A stretch of 64,000 bases of DNA from Pseudomonas fluorescens (GTDB lineage Bacteria; Pseudomonadota; Gammaproteobacteria; Pseudomonadales; Pseudomonadaceae): contig NZ_CABVHU010000011.1 of the NCBI RefSeq assembly GCF_902497855.1, forward strand, positions 62,001 through 126,000, read 5' to 3'. The position numbers and the translations under genes are program-made. The notes under the pieces were generated by a model. That model saw only the letters and a list, made by a program, of their open reading frames with translations. It was not told the origin of the DNA and searched no databases. Within the stretch, counting starts at the first letter, position 1. Each line of letters opens with the position of its first letter. Of the stretch, positions 9,027-17,917 are shown piece by piece.

Positions 9027-9196
9027 AAAACCGACTAGTCCAAATTGTACTGCGCCATAAATTTGACTGTGTACGGTTTTTTGACTTAACTAGTGGCTGT
9101 TTCCAGATTTCAGGCGACTACAGGCTTTTCGGTCTGCGAGCGTCTGGCTTGCCCACTCATTTCGGGCACCGGGTTGACTAGGGAAGTAGCTATTGC

Positions 9197-10672
9197 ATGT
9201 GGCGTGAAACCAAAATTCTGCTGATCGATGACGATAGCGTTCGCCGCCGGGATCTGGCGGTGATTTTGAATTTTCTTGGCGAAGAAAATCTACCCTGCGG
9301 CAGCCATGACTGGCAGCAGGCGGTCGGCTCGTTGTCGTCAAGTCGAGAAGTCATCTGTGTCCTCATCGGCACGGTCAGTGCGCCTGGCGCACTTCTGGGC
9401 TTGTTAAAGACACTCTCGACCTGGGATGAGTTCCTTCCGGTGTTGTTGATGGGCGATAATTTTTCCGGTGACCTGCCGGAAGACTTGCGTCGTCGCGTGT
9501 TGTCGACCCTGGAAATGCCCCCCAGCTACAGCAAATTGCTCGACTCGTTGCACCGTGCCCAGGTCTATCGCGAGATGTATGACCAGGCGCGCGAGCGCGG
9601 TCGTCATCGCGAGCCCAATCTTTTTCGCAGTCTGGTCGGCACCAGCCGGGCGATTCAGCACGTGCGGCAGATGATGCAGCAGGTTGCCGACACCGATGCC
9701 AGCGTGCTGATTCTTGGTGAATCCGGCACCGGCAAGGAAGTGGTCGCGCGCAACCTGCACTACCACTCCAAGCGCCGTGACGCGCCGTTCGTGCCGGTCA
9801 ATTGCGGGGCGATTCCGGCCGAGTTGCTGGAAAGCGAATTGTTCGGGCATGAGAAGGGCGCCTTTACCGGGGCGATCACCAGTCGGGCCGGGCGTTTTGA
9901 ACTGGCCAACGGCGGCACGCTGTTCCTTGATGAAATCGGTGACATGCCGCTGCCGATGCAGGTCAAGCTGTTGCGGGTGTTGCAGGAGCGCACCTTCGAG
10001 CGCGTGGGCAGCAACAAGACTCAGAGCGTCGATGTACGCATTATCGCGGCGACCCACAAGAATCTCGAAAGCATGATCGAGATCGGCTCGTTCCGTGAAG
10101 ATTTGTATTACCGCCTGAACGTGTTCCCGATTGAAATGGCGCCGCTGCGCGAGCGTGTCGAGGACATTCCGCTGCTGATGAACGAGTTGATCTCGCGCAT
10201 GGAGCATGAGAAGCGCGGTTCGATCCGTTTCAATTCCGCGGCGATCATGTCGCTGTGCCGACATGGTTGGCCGGGTAACGTCCGTGAGCTGGCCAACTTG
10301 GTGGAGCGCATGGCGATCATGCATCCGTACGGGGTGATCGGCGTGGTCGAGTTGCCGAAGAAATTCCGCTACGTGGACGATGAAGACGAGCAACTGGTCG
10401 ACAGCCTGCGCAGTGATCTTGAAGAGCGGGTGGCCATCAACGGGCATACCCCGGACTTCAGCGCCAGCGCCCTGCTGCCGCCGGAAGGCCTGGACCTGAA
10501 GGACTACCTGGGTGGCCTGGAACAGGGGCTGATTCAGCAGGCGCTGGATGATGCCAATGGCATCGTCGCGCGCGCCGCGGAACGCCTGCGTATTCGTCGC
10601 ACCACCCTGGTGGAGAAGATGCGCAAGTACGGCATGAGCCGGCGTGAGGGTGATGAACAGGCGGAGGATTGA
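9197..10672 (+). CDS. fleQ: Flagellar master regulator FleQ
   Basis: Encodes 491 aa: an N-terminal FleQ receiver-like domain (1-135) without a phosphorylatable Asp, a sigma-54 AAA+ domain (about 146-385) and a C-terminal Fis-type HTH (about 440-480, DANGIVARAAERLRIRRTTL). Visible motifs are Walker A GESGTGKE (174-181), GAFTGA (221-226), Walker B LFLDE (242-246), and the c-di-GMP binding elements LFRS (142-145) and RERVED. FleQ activates class II flagellar promoters with RpoN, represses exopolysaccharide genes, and is switched by c-di-GMP and FleN. It is transcribed alone, with a possible sigma-70 promoter (TTGACT at 9063, weak -10). REP elements follow. Confidence 0.97.
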   Translation: MWRETKILLIDDDSVRRRDLAVILNFLGEENLPCGSHDWQQAVGSLSSSREVICVLIGTVSAPGALLGLLKTLSTWDEFLPVLLMGDNFSGDLPEDLRRRVLSTLEMPPSYSKLLDSLHRAQVYREMYDQARERGRHREPNLFRSLVGTSRAIQHVRQMMQQVADTDASVLILGESGTGKEVVARNLHYHSKRRDAPFVPVNCGAIPAELLESELFGHEKGAFTGAITSRAGRFELANGGTLFLDEIGDMPLPMQVKLLRVLQERTFERVGSNKTQSVDVRIIAATHKNLESMIEIGSFREDLYYRLNVFPIEMAPLRERVEDIPLLMNELISRMEHEKRGSIRFNSAAIMSLCRHGWPGNVRELANLVERMAIMHPYGVIGVVELPKKFRYVDDEDEQLVDSLRSDLEERVAINGHTPDFSASALLPPEGLDLKDYLGGLEQGLIQQALDDANGIVARAAERLRIRRTTLVEKMRKYGMSRREGDEQAED

Positions 10673-10688
10673 CGCCTGTTTTGCCCCC

Positions 10689-10866
10689 CTGTAGGAGCTG
10701 GCTTGCCAGCGAAAGCGGTATGTCAGTCAACACATGTATTGGCCGATAAACCGCTTTCGCTGGCAAGCCAGCTCCTACACGTGCGCGATGCAGCCGCCGG
10801 TTTATGTATCGCCTGACACGCCGCCTTCGCAGCGGTGCGGCGATCGGACAAGCCAGCTCCTACAGT
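10689..10866. repeat. REP elements between fleQ and fleSR
   Basis: An inverted pair of the GTAGGAGCTGGCTTGCCAGC type (10689-10780), then a second, degenerate copy ending ACAAGCCAGCTCCTACAG at 10865. It fills the 280-nt gap together with the fleSR promoter. Confidence 0.85.
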
Positions 10867-10882
10867 TTCCTTAACTGTTTTC

Positions 10883-10899
10883 AGGCACGGGTATTGCTA
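10883..10899 (+). promoter_or_regulatory. Sigma-54 promoter of fleSR
   Basis: AGGCACGGGTATTGCTA contains GG (10884-10885), 10 nt, then GC (10896-10897) and keeps the -24/-12 core (GGCACG-N4-TTGCT). It lies 58 nt before fleS, consistent with FleQ/RpoN activation of fleSR. Confidence 0.85.
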
Positions 10900-10954
10900 C
10901 AGCCCTCGCAACGTTCCGTTTATCTGACGGTCGAGCCCAGCGAGTGAGCACACG

Positions 10955-12175
10955 ATGCCCCAAGCCGCCCAGATGTCTCCTGTCCCTGACGCTTCGGGGC
11001 TCCCGTCCGTAGAGCAGGCAAGCCGGCTTGGCCTTGAGCAGTCGTTTGCACTGTTTAACCAGATGTCGAGCCAATTGACCGACTCCTACAGCATGCTCGA
11101 AGCCCGGGTCACCGAGCTCAAGGGTGAGCTGGAAGTGGTCAGCGCCCAGCGCCTGCAGGAACTGGCGGAAAAAGAACGCCTGGCCAACCGCCTGCAAAAC
11201 CTCCTCGACCTGTTGCCCGGCGGCGTCATCGTGATCGATGCCCAGGGCATCGTGCGCGAAGCCAACCCGGCGGCCTGTGAGCTGCTGGGGCTGCCCCTCG
11301 AAGGCGAGTTGTGGCGGCATGTGATTGCCCGGTGCTTCGCGCCCCGGGAGGACGATGGCCATGAAGTGTCCCTCAAGGATGGCCGGCGCCTGTCGATCGC
11401 CACGCGCTCGCTGGATGCCGAGCCGGGGCAGTTGGTGTTGCTCAACGACCTGACTGAAACCCGGCACCTGCAGGATCAACTGGCGCGCCATGAGCGGCTG
11501 TCGTCCCTGGGGCGCATGGTCGCCTCGCTGGCCCATCAGATTCGCACGCCGTTGTCCGCGGCCTTGCTCTATGCCAGTCATTTGACTGAGCAAACGCTGC
11601 CGGTCGAGACCCAGCAACGGTTTGCCGGGCGCCTCAAGGAGCGTTTGCATGAACTCGAGCACCAGGTGCGCGACATGCTGGTGTTCGCCCGCGGCGAGCT
11701 GCCGCTGACCGATCGCATCACGCCGAAGATGCTGTTGCAGGCGCTGCAGGCGGCGGCGCTGACCCAGGTGCAGGGTTTGCCGATCCGCTGGCAGTGCGAC
11801 AGCCATGCGGGCGAGCTGCTGTGCAATCGCGACACCCTGGTGGGCGCGCTGCTGAATCTGATCGAGAACGCGATTCAGGCCAGTGCCGGTGATGTGCGTT
11901 TGAAGGTCCATTTCTATACCCGCGATGACAGCTTGCGCGTCGTGGTCAGTGACAGCGGCAGTGGCATCGACAGCCAGGTGCTGGCCCGTCTGGGTGAACC
12001 GTTTTTTACTACCAAAACCACCGGTACCGGTCTCGGCCTGACCGTGGTCAAGGCGGTGGCGCGGGCTCATCAGGGCGAATTGCAGCTGCGCTCGCGGCTG
12101 GGTCGTGGAACCTGCGCGTTGGTGAGCCTGCCGCTGTTTTCGGCTGACAAGCCGGGCGTGCGGGGAGCGCAATGA
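10955..12175 (+). CDS. fleS: Two-component sensor kinase FleS
   Basis: Encodes 406 aa: an N-terminal coiled-coil (about 30-85), a PAS domain (about 85-170, LLPGGVIVIDAQGIVREANP), a HisKA domain with the phospho-acceptor His194 in SLAHQIRTPLSAAL, and an HATPase with N box (LIENAIQAS), G1 (DSGSGI) and G2 (GTGLGLTVV). No membrane segment is seen, so it senses in the cytoplasm. It phosphorylates FleR to activate class III genes (basal body completion, hook). The 3' end overlaps fleR by 4 nt. The sigma-54 promoter lies just upstream. Confidence 0.95.
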   Translation: MPQAAQMSPVPDASGLPSVEQASRLGLEQSFALFNQMSSQLTDSYSMLEARVTELKGELEVVSAQRLQELAEKERLANRLQNLLDLLPGGVIVIDAQGIVREANPAACELLGLPLEGELWRHVIARCFAPREDDGHEVSLKDGRRLSIATRSLDAEPGQLVLLNDLTETRHLQDQLARHERLSSLGRMVASLAHQIRTPLSAALLYASHLTEQTLPVETQQRFAGRLKERLHELEHQVRDMLVFARGELPLTDRITPKMLLQALQAAALTQVQGLPIRWQCDSHAGELLCNRDTLVGALLNLIENAIQASAGDVRLKVHFYTRDDSLRVVVSDSGSGIDSQVLARLGEPFFTTKTTGTGLGLTVVKAVARAHQGELQLRSRLGRGTCALVSLPLFSADKPGVRGAQ

Positions 12176-13566
12176 CCAACATGGCGATCAAGGTGTTGCT
12201 GGTCGAGGACGACCGCGCGTTGCGCGAAGCCTTGGCGGATACGCTGATGCTCGGCGGTCACGCTTACACCGCGGTGGGTTCGGCGGAGGAGGCGCTGGCT
12301 GCCGTCAGTGTCGAGGCGTTCAATCTGGTGCTCAGCGACGTCAACATGCCGGGCATGGATGGCCATCAATTGCTCGGCTTGCTGCGGGCGCGTCAGCCGC
12401 AATTGCCGGTGTTGTTGATGACGGCCCACGGCGCGGTAGAGCGGGCGGTCGATGCGATGCGTCAGGGCGCGGCGGATTACCTGGTCAAGCCGTTCGAACC
12501 CAGGACCTTGCTCGATCTGGTGGCGCGGCATGCGCTTGGCAGTCTCGGTGCGAGCGAGGGCGAAGGGCCGATCGCGTTCGAGCCGGCCAGTGCGCAATTG
12601 CTGGAATTGGCCGCGCGGGTCGCGCGCAGTGATTCCACGGTGCTGATCTCCGGTGAGTCCGGGACCGGCAAGGAAGTGCTGGCGCGGTACATCCACCAGC
12701 ACTCCCGGCGTGCCAGTCAGCCGTTTATTGCGATCAACTGTGCAGCGATTCCGGACAATATGCTCGAGGCCACGCTGTTCGGTCATGAGAAGGGCGCGTT
12801 CACCGGTGCCATCGCGGCGCAGGCCGGCAAGTTCGAGCAGGCGGATGGCGGGACCATCCTGCTCGACGAAATTTCCGAAATGCCCCTGGGTCTGCAGGCC
12901 AAGCTGTTGCGGGTGTTGCAGGAGCGGGAGGTGGAGCGGGTGGGTGCGCGCAAGCCGATCATTCTGGATATTCGGGTGCTCGCCACCACCAACCGTGACC
13001 TGGCCGCTGAAGTGGCGGCGGGGCGGTTCCGTGAGGACCTGTACTATCGGTTGTCAGTGTTTCCGCTGGCCTGGCGTCCGTTGCGCGAACGCACTGCGGA
13101 TATCCTGCCGCTGGCCGAGCGTTTGCTGGCCAAGCACGTGCACAAGATGAAGCATGCCGCGGCACGCCTGTCGCCCGAGGCGCAGGCGTGCCTGATCGGT
13201 TATCCATGGCCCGGCAATGTGCGCGAGCTGGATAACGCGATTCAGCGGGCGCTGATTTTGCAGCAGGGCGGTTTGATTCAACCTCAGGATTTCTGCCTGA
13301 CCGGGCCGGTGGCCTGTGCGCCGTTGCCGGCCCTGGCGCCTGCTGCGGTGCGTGTGGTTGAGGTTGAAGCCGAATCTGCCGGGGCTTTGGGCGATGATCT
13401 GCGGCGCCGTGAGTTCCAGATGATCATCGACACCCTGCGCGCCGAGCGTGGGCGGCGCAAAGAGGCGGCGGAACGCTTGGGGATCAGCCCGCGGACCTTG
13501 CGTTACAAGCTGGCGCAGATGCGCGATGCGGGGATGGATGTGGAAGCCTGCCTGTTCGCGACCTGA
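12172..13566 (+). CDS. fleR: Sigma-54-dependent response regulator FleR
   Basis: Encodes 464 aa: a receiver domain with Asp56 in LSDVNMPGMDG, an AAA+ domain with Walker A GESGTGKE (161-168) and GAFTGA (208-213), and a Fis-type HTH at the C-terminus (KEAAERLGISPRTLRYKLAQ). It is the partner of FleS and activates class III flagellar operons with RpoN. The ATG overlaps the fleS stop (ATGA), so the pair is translationally coupled. An alternative start four codons in (MAIKVLL) is possible. Confidence 0.95.
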   Translation: MTNMAIKVLLVEDDRALREALADTLMLGGHAYTAVGSAEEALAAVSVEAFNLVLSDVNMPGMDGHQLLGLLRARQPQLPVLLMTAHGAVERAVDAMRQGAADYLVKPFEPRTLLDLVARHALGSLGASEGEGPIAFEPASAQLLELAARVARSDSTVLISGESGTGKEVLARYIHQHSRRASQPFIAINCAAIPDNMLEATLFGHEKGAFTGAIAAQAGKFEQADGGTILLDEISEMPLGLQAKLLRVLQEREVERVGARKPIILDIRVLATTNRDLAAEVAAGRFREDLYYRLSVFPLAWRPLRERTADILPLAERLLAKHVHKMKHAAARLSPEAQACLIGYPWPGNVRELDNAIQRALILQQGGLIQPQDFCLTGPVACAPLPALAPAAVRVVEVEAESAGALGDDLRRREFQMIIDTLRAERGRRKEAAERLGISPRTLRYKLAQMRDAGMDVEACLFAT

Positions 13567-13589
13567 TCCAGCAGGTCGCAACACGACCC

Positions 13590-13842
13590 CCTGTAGGAGC
13601 TGGCTTGCCAGCGAAGACGGTCTATCAGCCAATACATGTGTCGCCTGACACGCCGCCTTCGCTGGCAAGCCAGCTCCTACAGGGGTGGCGGTGTGTCAGC
13701 CTGTTTGTGTGTCGCCTGACACGCCGCCTTCGCTGGCAAGCCAGCTCCTACAGGGGTGGCGGTGTGTCAGCCTGTTTGTGTGTCGCCTGACACGCCGCCT
13801 TCGCTGCGGTGCGGCGATCCGACAAGCCAGCTCCCACAATGG
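13590..13842. repeat. REP array between fleR and fliE
   Basis: One TGTAGGAGCTGGCTTGCCAG copy is followed by three inverted-orientation copies (GCAAGCCAGCTCC...) with a unit length of about 71 bp; the spacers GGTGTGTCAGCCTGTTTGTG are identical in two units. The last copy is degenerate (GGTGCGGCGATCCGACAAGC). This is a BIME-type array and not coding. Confidence 0.88.
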
Positions 13843-13890
13843 TTTTTGCAGTGAGCCCACAAGGGCTTTTGTTTTTCAGGGCCATGGAGC

Positions 13891-13906
13891 TGGCACCCTT
13901 GTTGCT
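13891..13906 (+). promoter_or_regulatory. Sigma-54 promoter of fliE operon
   Basis: TGGCACCCTTGTTGCT: GG (13892-13893), 10 nt, GC (13904-13905), an excellent match to TGGCACG-N4-TTGCW. It lies 62 nt before fliE and is expected to be a FleQ target driving fliEFGHIJ. Confidence 0.9.
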
Positions 13907-13967
13907 AACACCTGACTACCCGCCGAGTGAGCGTCAAAAAATTGCGGGTCGCCAGAGAGAGTAGACG

Positions 13968-14297
13968 ATGAGCCAAGGTATTGAATTCAATCGGTTGATG
14001 CTGGACATGCGGGCCATGCAAATGGATGCCATGTCTGCGCCGAAACCGACGGCTGCCGTCCCGCAACTGCCGGGCAGCAGCTTTGCCGACATGCTCGGTC
14101 AGGCCGTCAATAAAGTGAACGAAACCCAGCAGGCTTCCAGCCAGTTGTCCACGGCGTTCGAGATCGGCAAAAGCGGTGTCGATCTGACCGACGTGATGAT
14201 TGCCAAGGAAAAAGCCGGTGTGTCGTTCCAGGCGATCACCCAAGTCCGTAACAAGCTGGTCCAGGCTTATCAAGACATCATGCAGATGCCGGTTTAA
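13968..14297 (+). CDS. fliE: Flagellar hook-basal body complex protein FliE
   Basis: Encodes 109 aa, the usual FliE length. FliE joins the MS ring to the proximal rod and is the first substrate of the export gate. The C-terminal half (LMLDMRAMQMDA near the N-terminus, then VDLTDVMIAKEKAGVSFQAI and QVRNKLVQAYQDIMQMPV) is the conserved family signature. It opens the fliEFGHIJ operon with a sigma-54 promoter upstream; fliF follows 15 nt later. Confidence 0.96.
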   Translation: MSQGIEFNRLMLDMRAMQMDAMSAPKPTAAVPQLPGSSFADMLGQAVNKVNETQQASSQLSTAFEIGKSGVDLTDVMIAKEKAGVSFQAITQVRNKLVQAYQDIMQMPV

Positions 14298-14312
14298 GGA
14301 CGGTATCGAGTC

Positions 14313-16100
14313 ATGGCAGATGCAGGCGCTGATCACGTTCCGGCCAAGGCCACGCCGATAGGCGGCAAACCGCCGCTGTTCGGCTTGTCCTTCCTGGAAA
14401 ATCTCTCCGAGATGACCATGCTGCGTCAGGTAGGCCTGTTGGTCGGTCTGGCGGCGAGCGTGGCGATTGGCTTCGCGGTGGTGTTGTGGTCCCAGCAACC
14501 GGACTACCGGCCCCTGTACGGCAGCCTCGCCGGGATGGACGCCAAGCAGGTCATGGATACCCTGGCGGCCGCCGATATCGCCTACTCCGTCGAGCCCAAT
14601 TCCGGCGCCTTGCTGGTCAAGGCCGAAGACCTGTCCCGCGCGCGCCTCAAGCTCGCGGGCGCTGGTGTCACTCCCAGCGACGGCAATATCGGTTTTGAAA
14701 TCCTCGACAAGGACCAGGGCCTGGGCACCAGCCAGTTCATGGAAGCGACCCGCTATCGGCGCGGCCTGGAAGGCGAACTGGCACGGACCATCTCCAGCCT
14801 GAACAACGTCAAGGGTGCCCGCGTGCACCTGGCCATTCCGAAAAGCTCGGTGTTCGTGCGCGATGAGCGCAAGCCCAGCGCGTCGGTGCTGATCGAGCTG
14901 TATGCCGGCCGTTCCCTGGAACCTGGCCAGGTGCTGGCGATCATCAATCTGGTCGCCAGCAGTGTGCCGGAGCTGAGCAAATCCCAGGTCACCGTGGTCG
15001 ATCAGAAGGGCAACCTGCTGTCGGATCAGGCGGAAAACTCCGAGCTGACCATGGCCGGCAAGCAATTCGACTACAGCCGCCGCATGGAAAGCATGCTCAC
15101 CCAGCGCGTGCATAACATCCTGCAACCGGTGCTGGGCAACGATCGCTACAAAGCCGAAGTTTCGGCCGATGTGGATTTCAGTGCCGTCGAGTCGACCTCC
15201 GAGCAGTTCAACCCGGACCAGCCGGCGTTGCGCAGCGAACAATCGGTGAACGAACAACGCACCACCAGCAATGGCCCGCAAGGCGTGCCGGGTGCCCTGA
15301 GCAACCAGCCGCCCTCGCCGGCGTCCGCGCCTGCAACCACCGGTGGCGGCACCGCGTCGGCCGGCATGGTCCAGCCTGGCCAGCCGTTGCTGGACGCCAA
15401 CGGTCAGCAAATCATGGACCCGGCCACCGGCCAGCCGATGCTCGCCCCGTACCCGGCGGACAAACGTTCCCAGTCCACTAAAAACTTTGAGCTCGACCGC
15501 TCCATCAGCCATACCAGGCAGCAGCAGGGTCGGTTGAATCGCCTGTCGGTGTCGGTGGTGGTGGACGATCAGGTCAGGATCAACCCGGCCAACGGTGAAA
15601 CCACCCGTGCGCCATGGACCGCCGATGAGTTGTCGCGCTTCACCCGCCTGGTGCAGGACGCCGTCGGGTTCGACGCCAGCCGTGGCGACAGCGTCAGCGT
15701 GATCAACATGCCTTTTTCCACCGAGCGCGGTGAAGTGATCGCCGATGCGCCGTTCTACTCCCAGCCGTGGTTCTGGGATGTGATCAAGCAAGGGCTGGGC
15801 ATCCTGTTCATCCTGGTGCTGGTGTTCGGTGTGCTGCGTCCGGTGCTCAACAACATCACCACTGGCGGCAAAGGCAAGCGTCTCGCCACTATCGGCAACG
15901 ATGTCGAGCTGGGGGTCATGGGCGGCCTGGATGGCGAGCTGGCCAACGATCGCGTCAGCCTTGGCGGCCCGACCAGCATCCTGTTGCCGAGCCCGAGCGA
16001 AGGCTATGACGCCCAGTTGAATGCAATCAAGAGCCTGGTGGCAGAAGACCCGGGTCGTGTGGCCCAGGTCGTGAAAGAGTGGATTAACGCCGATGAATGA
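14313..16100 (+). CDS. fliF: Flagellar MS-ring protein FliF
   Basis: Encodes 595 aa, which assemble into the inner-membrane MS ring. Two membrane segments frame the periplasmic part: residues about 35-55 (VGLLVGLAASVAIGFAVVLW) and about 485-505 (IKQGLGILFILVLVFGVLRP). Between them lie the ring-building motifs (YRRGLEGELARTISSLNNVK, RVHLAIPKSSVFVRDERKPS) and a Pro/Gly/Ala-rich loop (about 315-390). The C-terminal tail (SLVAEDPGRVAQVVKEWI) is the FliG-binding helix. The last 8 nt overlap fliG. Confidence 0.97.
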   Translation: MADAGADHVPAKATPIGGKPPLFGLSFLENLSEMTMLRQVGLLVGLAASVAIGFAVVLWSQQPDYRPLYGSLAGMDAKQVMDTLAAADIAYSVEPNSGALLVKAEDLSRARLKLAGAGVTPSDGNIGFEILDKDQGLGTSQFMEATRYRRGLEGELARTISSLNNVKGARVHLAIPKSSVFVRDERKPSASVLIELYAGRSLEPGQVLAIINLVASSVPELSKSQVTVVDQKGNLLSDQAENSELTMAGKQFDYSRRMESMLTQRVHNILQPVLGNDRYKAEVSADVDFSAVESTSEQFNPDQPALRSEQSVNEQRTTSNGPQGVPGALSNQPPSPASAPATTGGGTASAGMVQPGQPLLDANGQQIMDPATGQPMLAPYPADKRSQSTKNFELDRSISHTRQQQGRLNRLSVSVVVDDQVRINPANGETTRAPWTADELSRFTRLVQDAVGFDASRGDSVSVINMPFSTERGEVIADAPFYSQPWFWDVIKQGLGILFILVLVFGVLRPVLNNITTGGKGKRLATIGNDVELGVMGGLDGELANDRVSLGGPTSILLPSPSEGYDAQLNAIKSLVAEDPGRVAQVVKEWINADE

Positions 16101-17109
16101 TAGAGCCGCTGCCGCCAAACTGTCCAAGGTCGACAAAGCCGCGATCCTGCTGCTGTCCCTGGGCTCCACCGACGCCGCCCAGGTGTTGCGCCACATGGGC
16201 CCGAAAGAGGTGCAGCGGGTGGGCGTGGCCATGGCGCAGATGGGCAACGTGCACCGCGAGCAGGTCGAGCAGGTGATGAGCGAGTTCGTCGACATCGTCG
16301 GCGACCAGACCGGCCTGGGCGTCGGCTCCGACGACTATGTGCGCAAAATGCTGACCCAGGCCCTGGGCGAAGAAAAGGCCAACGGCCTGATCGACCGCAT
16401 CCTGCTGGGCGGCAACACCAGCGGCCTCGACAGCCTGAAGTGGATGGAACCGCGCGCCGTCGCCGACGTGATCCGTTATGAGCACCCGCAGATCCAGGCG
16501 ATCGTGGTCGCCTATCTCGACCCGGACCAGGCCGGTGAGGTGCTGGGCAACTTCGACCACAAGGTGCGCCTCGACATTATCTTGCGGGTGTCCGCGCTCA
16601 ACACCGTGCAACCCGCCGCCCTGAAAGAACTCAACCAGATTCTCGAGAAGCAGTTCTCCGGCGCCTCGAACGCCTCGCGTACCAACCTGGGGGGCATCAA
16701 GCGCGCGGCCGACATCATGAACTTCCTCGACAGCTCGGTCGAAGGCCAGTTGATGGACTCGATCCGCGAAGTCGACGAAGACCTGTCCGGGCGGATCGAA
16801 GACCTGATGTTCGTGTTCAACAACCTGGCCGATGTCGACGACCGCGGGATTCAGGCGCTGCTGCGCGAAGTGTCCTCCGATGTGCTGGTGCTGGCCCTTA
16901 AGGGGGCGGACGAAAACGTCAAGGAAAAGATCTTCAAGAACATGTCCAAGCGCGCGGCCGAACTGTTGCGCGACGACCTCGAGGCCAAGGGCCCGGTGCG
17001 CGTCAGCGACGTGGAAACCGCGCAGAAAGAAGTCCTCACCATTGCCCGCCGTATGGCCGAAGCCGGAGAAATCGTTCTCGGCGGGAAGGGCGGCGAAGAG
17101 ATGATCTGA
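16093..17109 (+). CDS. fliG: Flagellar motor switch protein FliG
   Basis: Encodes 338 aa. FliG sits on FliF and carries the torque-generating contacts with the stator. Visible are the N-terminal FliF-binding domain (AAILLLSLGSTDAAQVLRHM), the middle domain with its EHPQ motif (RYEHPQIQAIVVAYL) and the C-terminal domain with charged residues (SIREVDEDLSGRIEDLMFVF, then RAAELLRDDLEAKGPVRVSD). It overlaps fliF by 8 nt and lies 7 nt before fliH. Confidence 0.97.
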   Translation: MNDRAAAAKLSKVDKAAILLLSLGSTDAAQVLRHMGPKEVQRVGVAMAQMGNVHREQVEQVMSEFVDIVGDQTGLGVGSDDYVRKMLTQALGEEKANGLIDRILLGGNTSGLDSLKWMEPRAVADVIRYEHPQIQAIVVAYLDPDQAGEVLGNFDHKVRLDIILRVSALNTVQPAALKELNQILEKQFSGASNASRTNLGGIKRAADIMNFLDSSVEGQLMDSIREVDEDLSGRIEDLMFVFNNLADVDDRGIQALLREVSSDVLVLALKGADENVKEKIFKNMSKRAAELLRDDLEAKGPVRVSDVETAQKEVLTIARRMAEAGEIVLGGKGGEEMI

Positions 17110-17116
17110 CCTCGCT

Positions 17117-17917
17117 ATGGCAACCGAACATGATGAGTCCCAGTCCGACCTGATCCGAGCCAAGGACGTCAAGGGCGTCGATATCTGGTCGTTGCCCAGT
17201 TTCGATCCCTACGTCCCCGAACCCGAGCCGGAGCCGGAACCCGAGCCGCCGCCCATGCAGGAAGTGCCGCTGGAAGAAGTCCAGCCGCTGACCCTCGAAG
17301 AGCTCGAAAGCATTCGCCAGGAAGCCTACAACGAAGGCTTTGCCACCGGCGAACGGGAGGGCTTTCACAGCACCACGCTCAAGGTCCGCCAGGAAGCCGA
17401 AGCGGCGCTGACGGCGAAGCTTGCCGCGCTGGAAAAGCTGATGGGCCACCTGCTGGAACCCATTGCCGAGCAGGACATCGAGATCGAGCAGTCCCTGGTC
17501 CACCTCGTGCAGCACATCACCCGCCAGGTGATCCAGCGCGAACTGGCCATCGACTCGACACAGCTCGAACACGTCATGCGCGATGCCCTCAAGCTGTTGC
17601 CGTTGGGCGTGGGCAACGTGCGCCTGTACATCAACCCGCAGGATTTCGCCCAGGTCAAAGCTCTGCGTGAGCGTCATGAAGAAACCTGGCGCATCGTCGA
17701 GGACGAGGCATTGTTGCCGGGAGGGTGCCGGGTCGAGACCGAGCACAGTCGCATTGACGCTTCGATTGAAACCCGGGTTGCGCAGGTGATGGACAAGCTG
17801 TTCGATCAACTGCACGAACAGGCGCGGCACCCGGCTGCGCCGGACCTGAGCCTGGAACTGCCGATGGGCAATACAGCGCCAACCGCCCCCGTACCGGATG
17901 TGCCCGATGCGCCTTGA
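17117..17917 (+). CDS. fliH: Flagellar export ATPase regulator FliH
   Basis: Encodes 266 aa. FliH dimers hold the FliI ATPase inactive and tie it to the C ring. A Pro-Glu repeat (PEPEPEPEPEPPP) at about residues 36-48 is followed by a helical rod (about 65-130) and a C-terminal domain like the V-ATPase peripheral stalk (about 140-245). The length and position before fliI are typical. The end overlaps fliI by about 11 nt. Confidence 0.92.
   Translation: MATEHDESQSDLIRAKDVKGVDIWSLPSFDPYVPEPEPEPEPEPPPMQEVPLEEVQPLTLEELESIRQEAYNEGFATGEREGFHSTTLKVRQEAEAALTAKLAALEKLMGHLLEPIAEQDIEIEQSLVHLVQHITRQVIQRELAIDSTQLEHVMRDALKLLPLGVGNVRLYINPQDFAQVKALRERHEETWRIVEDEALLPGGCRVETEHSRIDASIETRVAQVMDKLFDQLHEQARHPAAPDLSLELPMGNTAPTAPVPDVPDAP

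Noticed and set aside
13905..16295. Open frame of 796 codons antisense to fliE-fliF-fliG
   Set aside because: It is the antisense shadow of GC-rich codon use; the sense strand carries well-known genes in perfect order and the antisense product has no recognisable domain and His/Gln/Arg-rich composition typical of such shadows.
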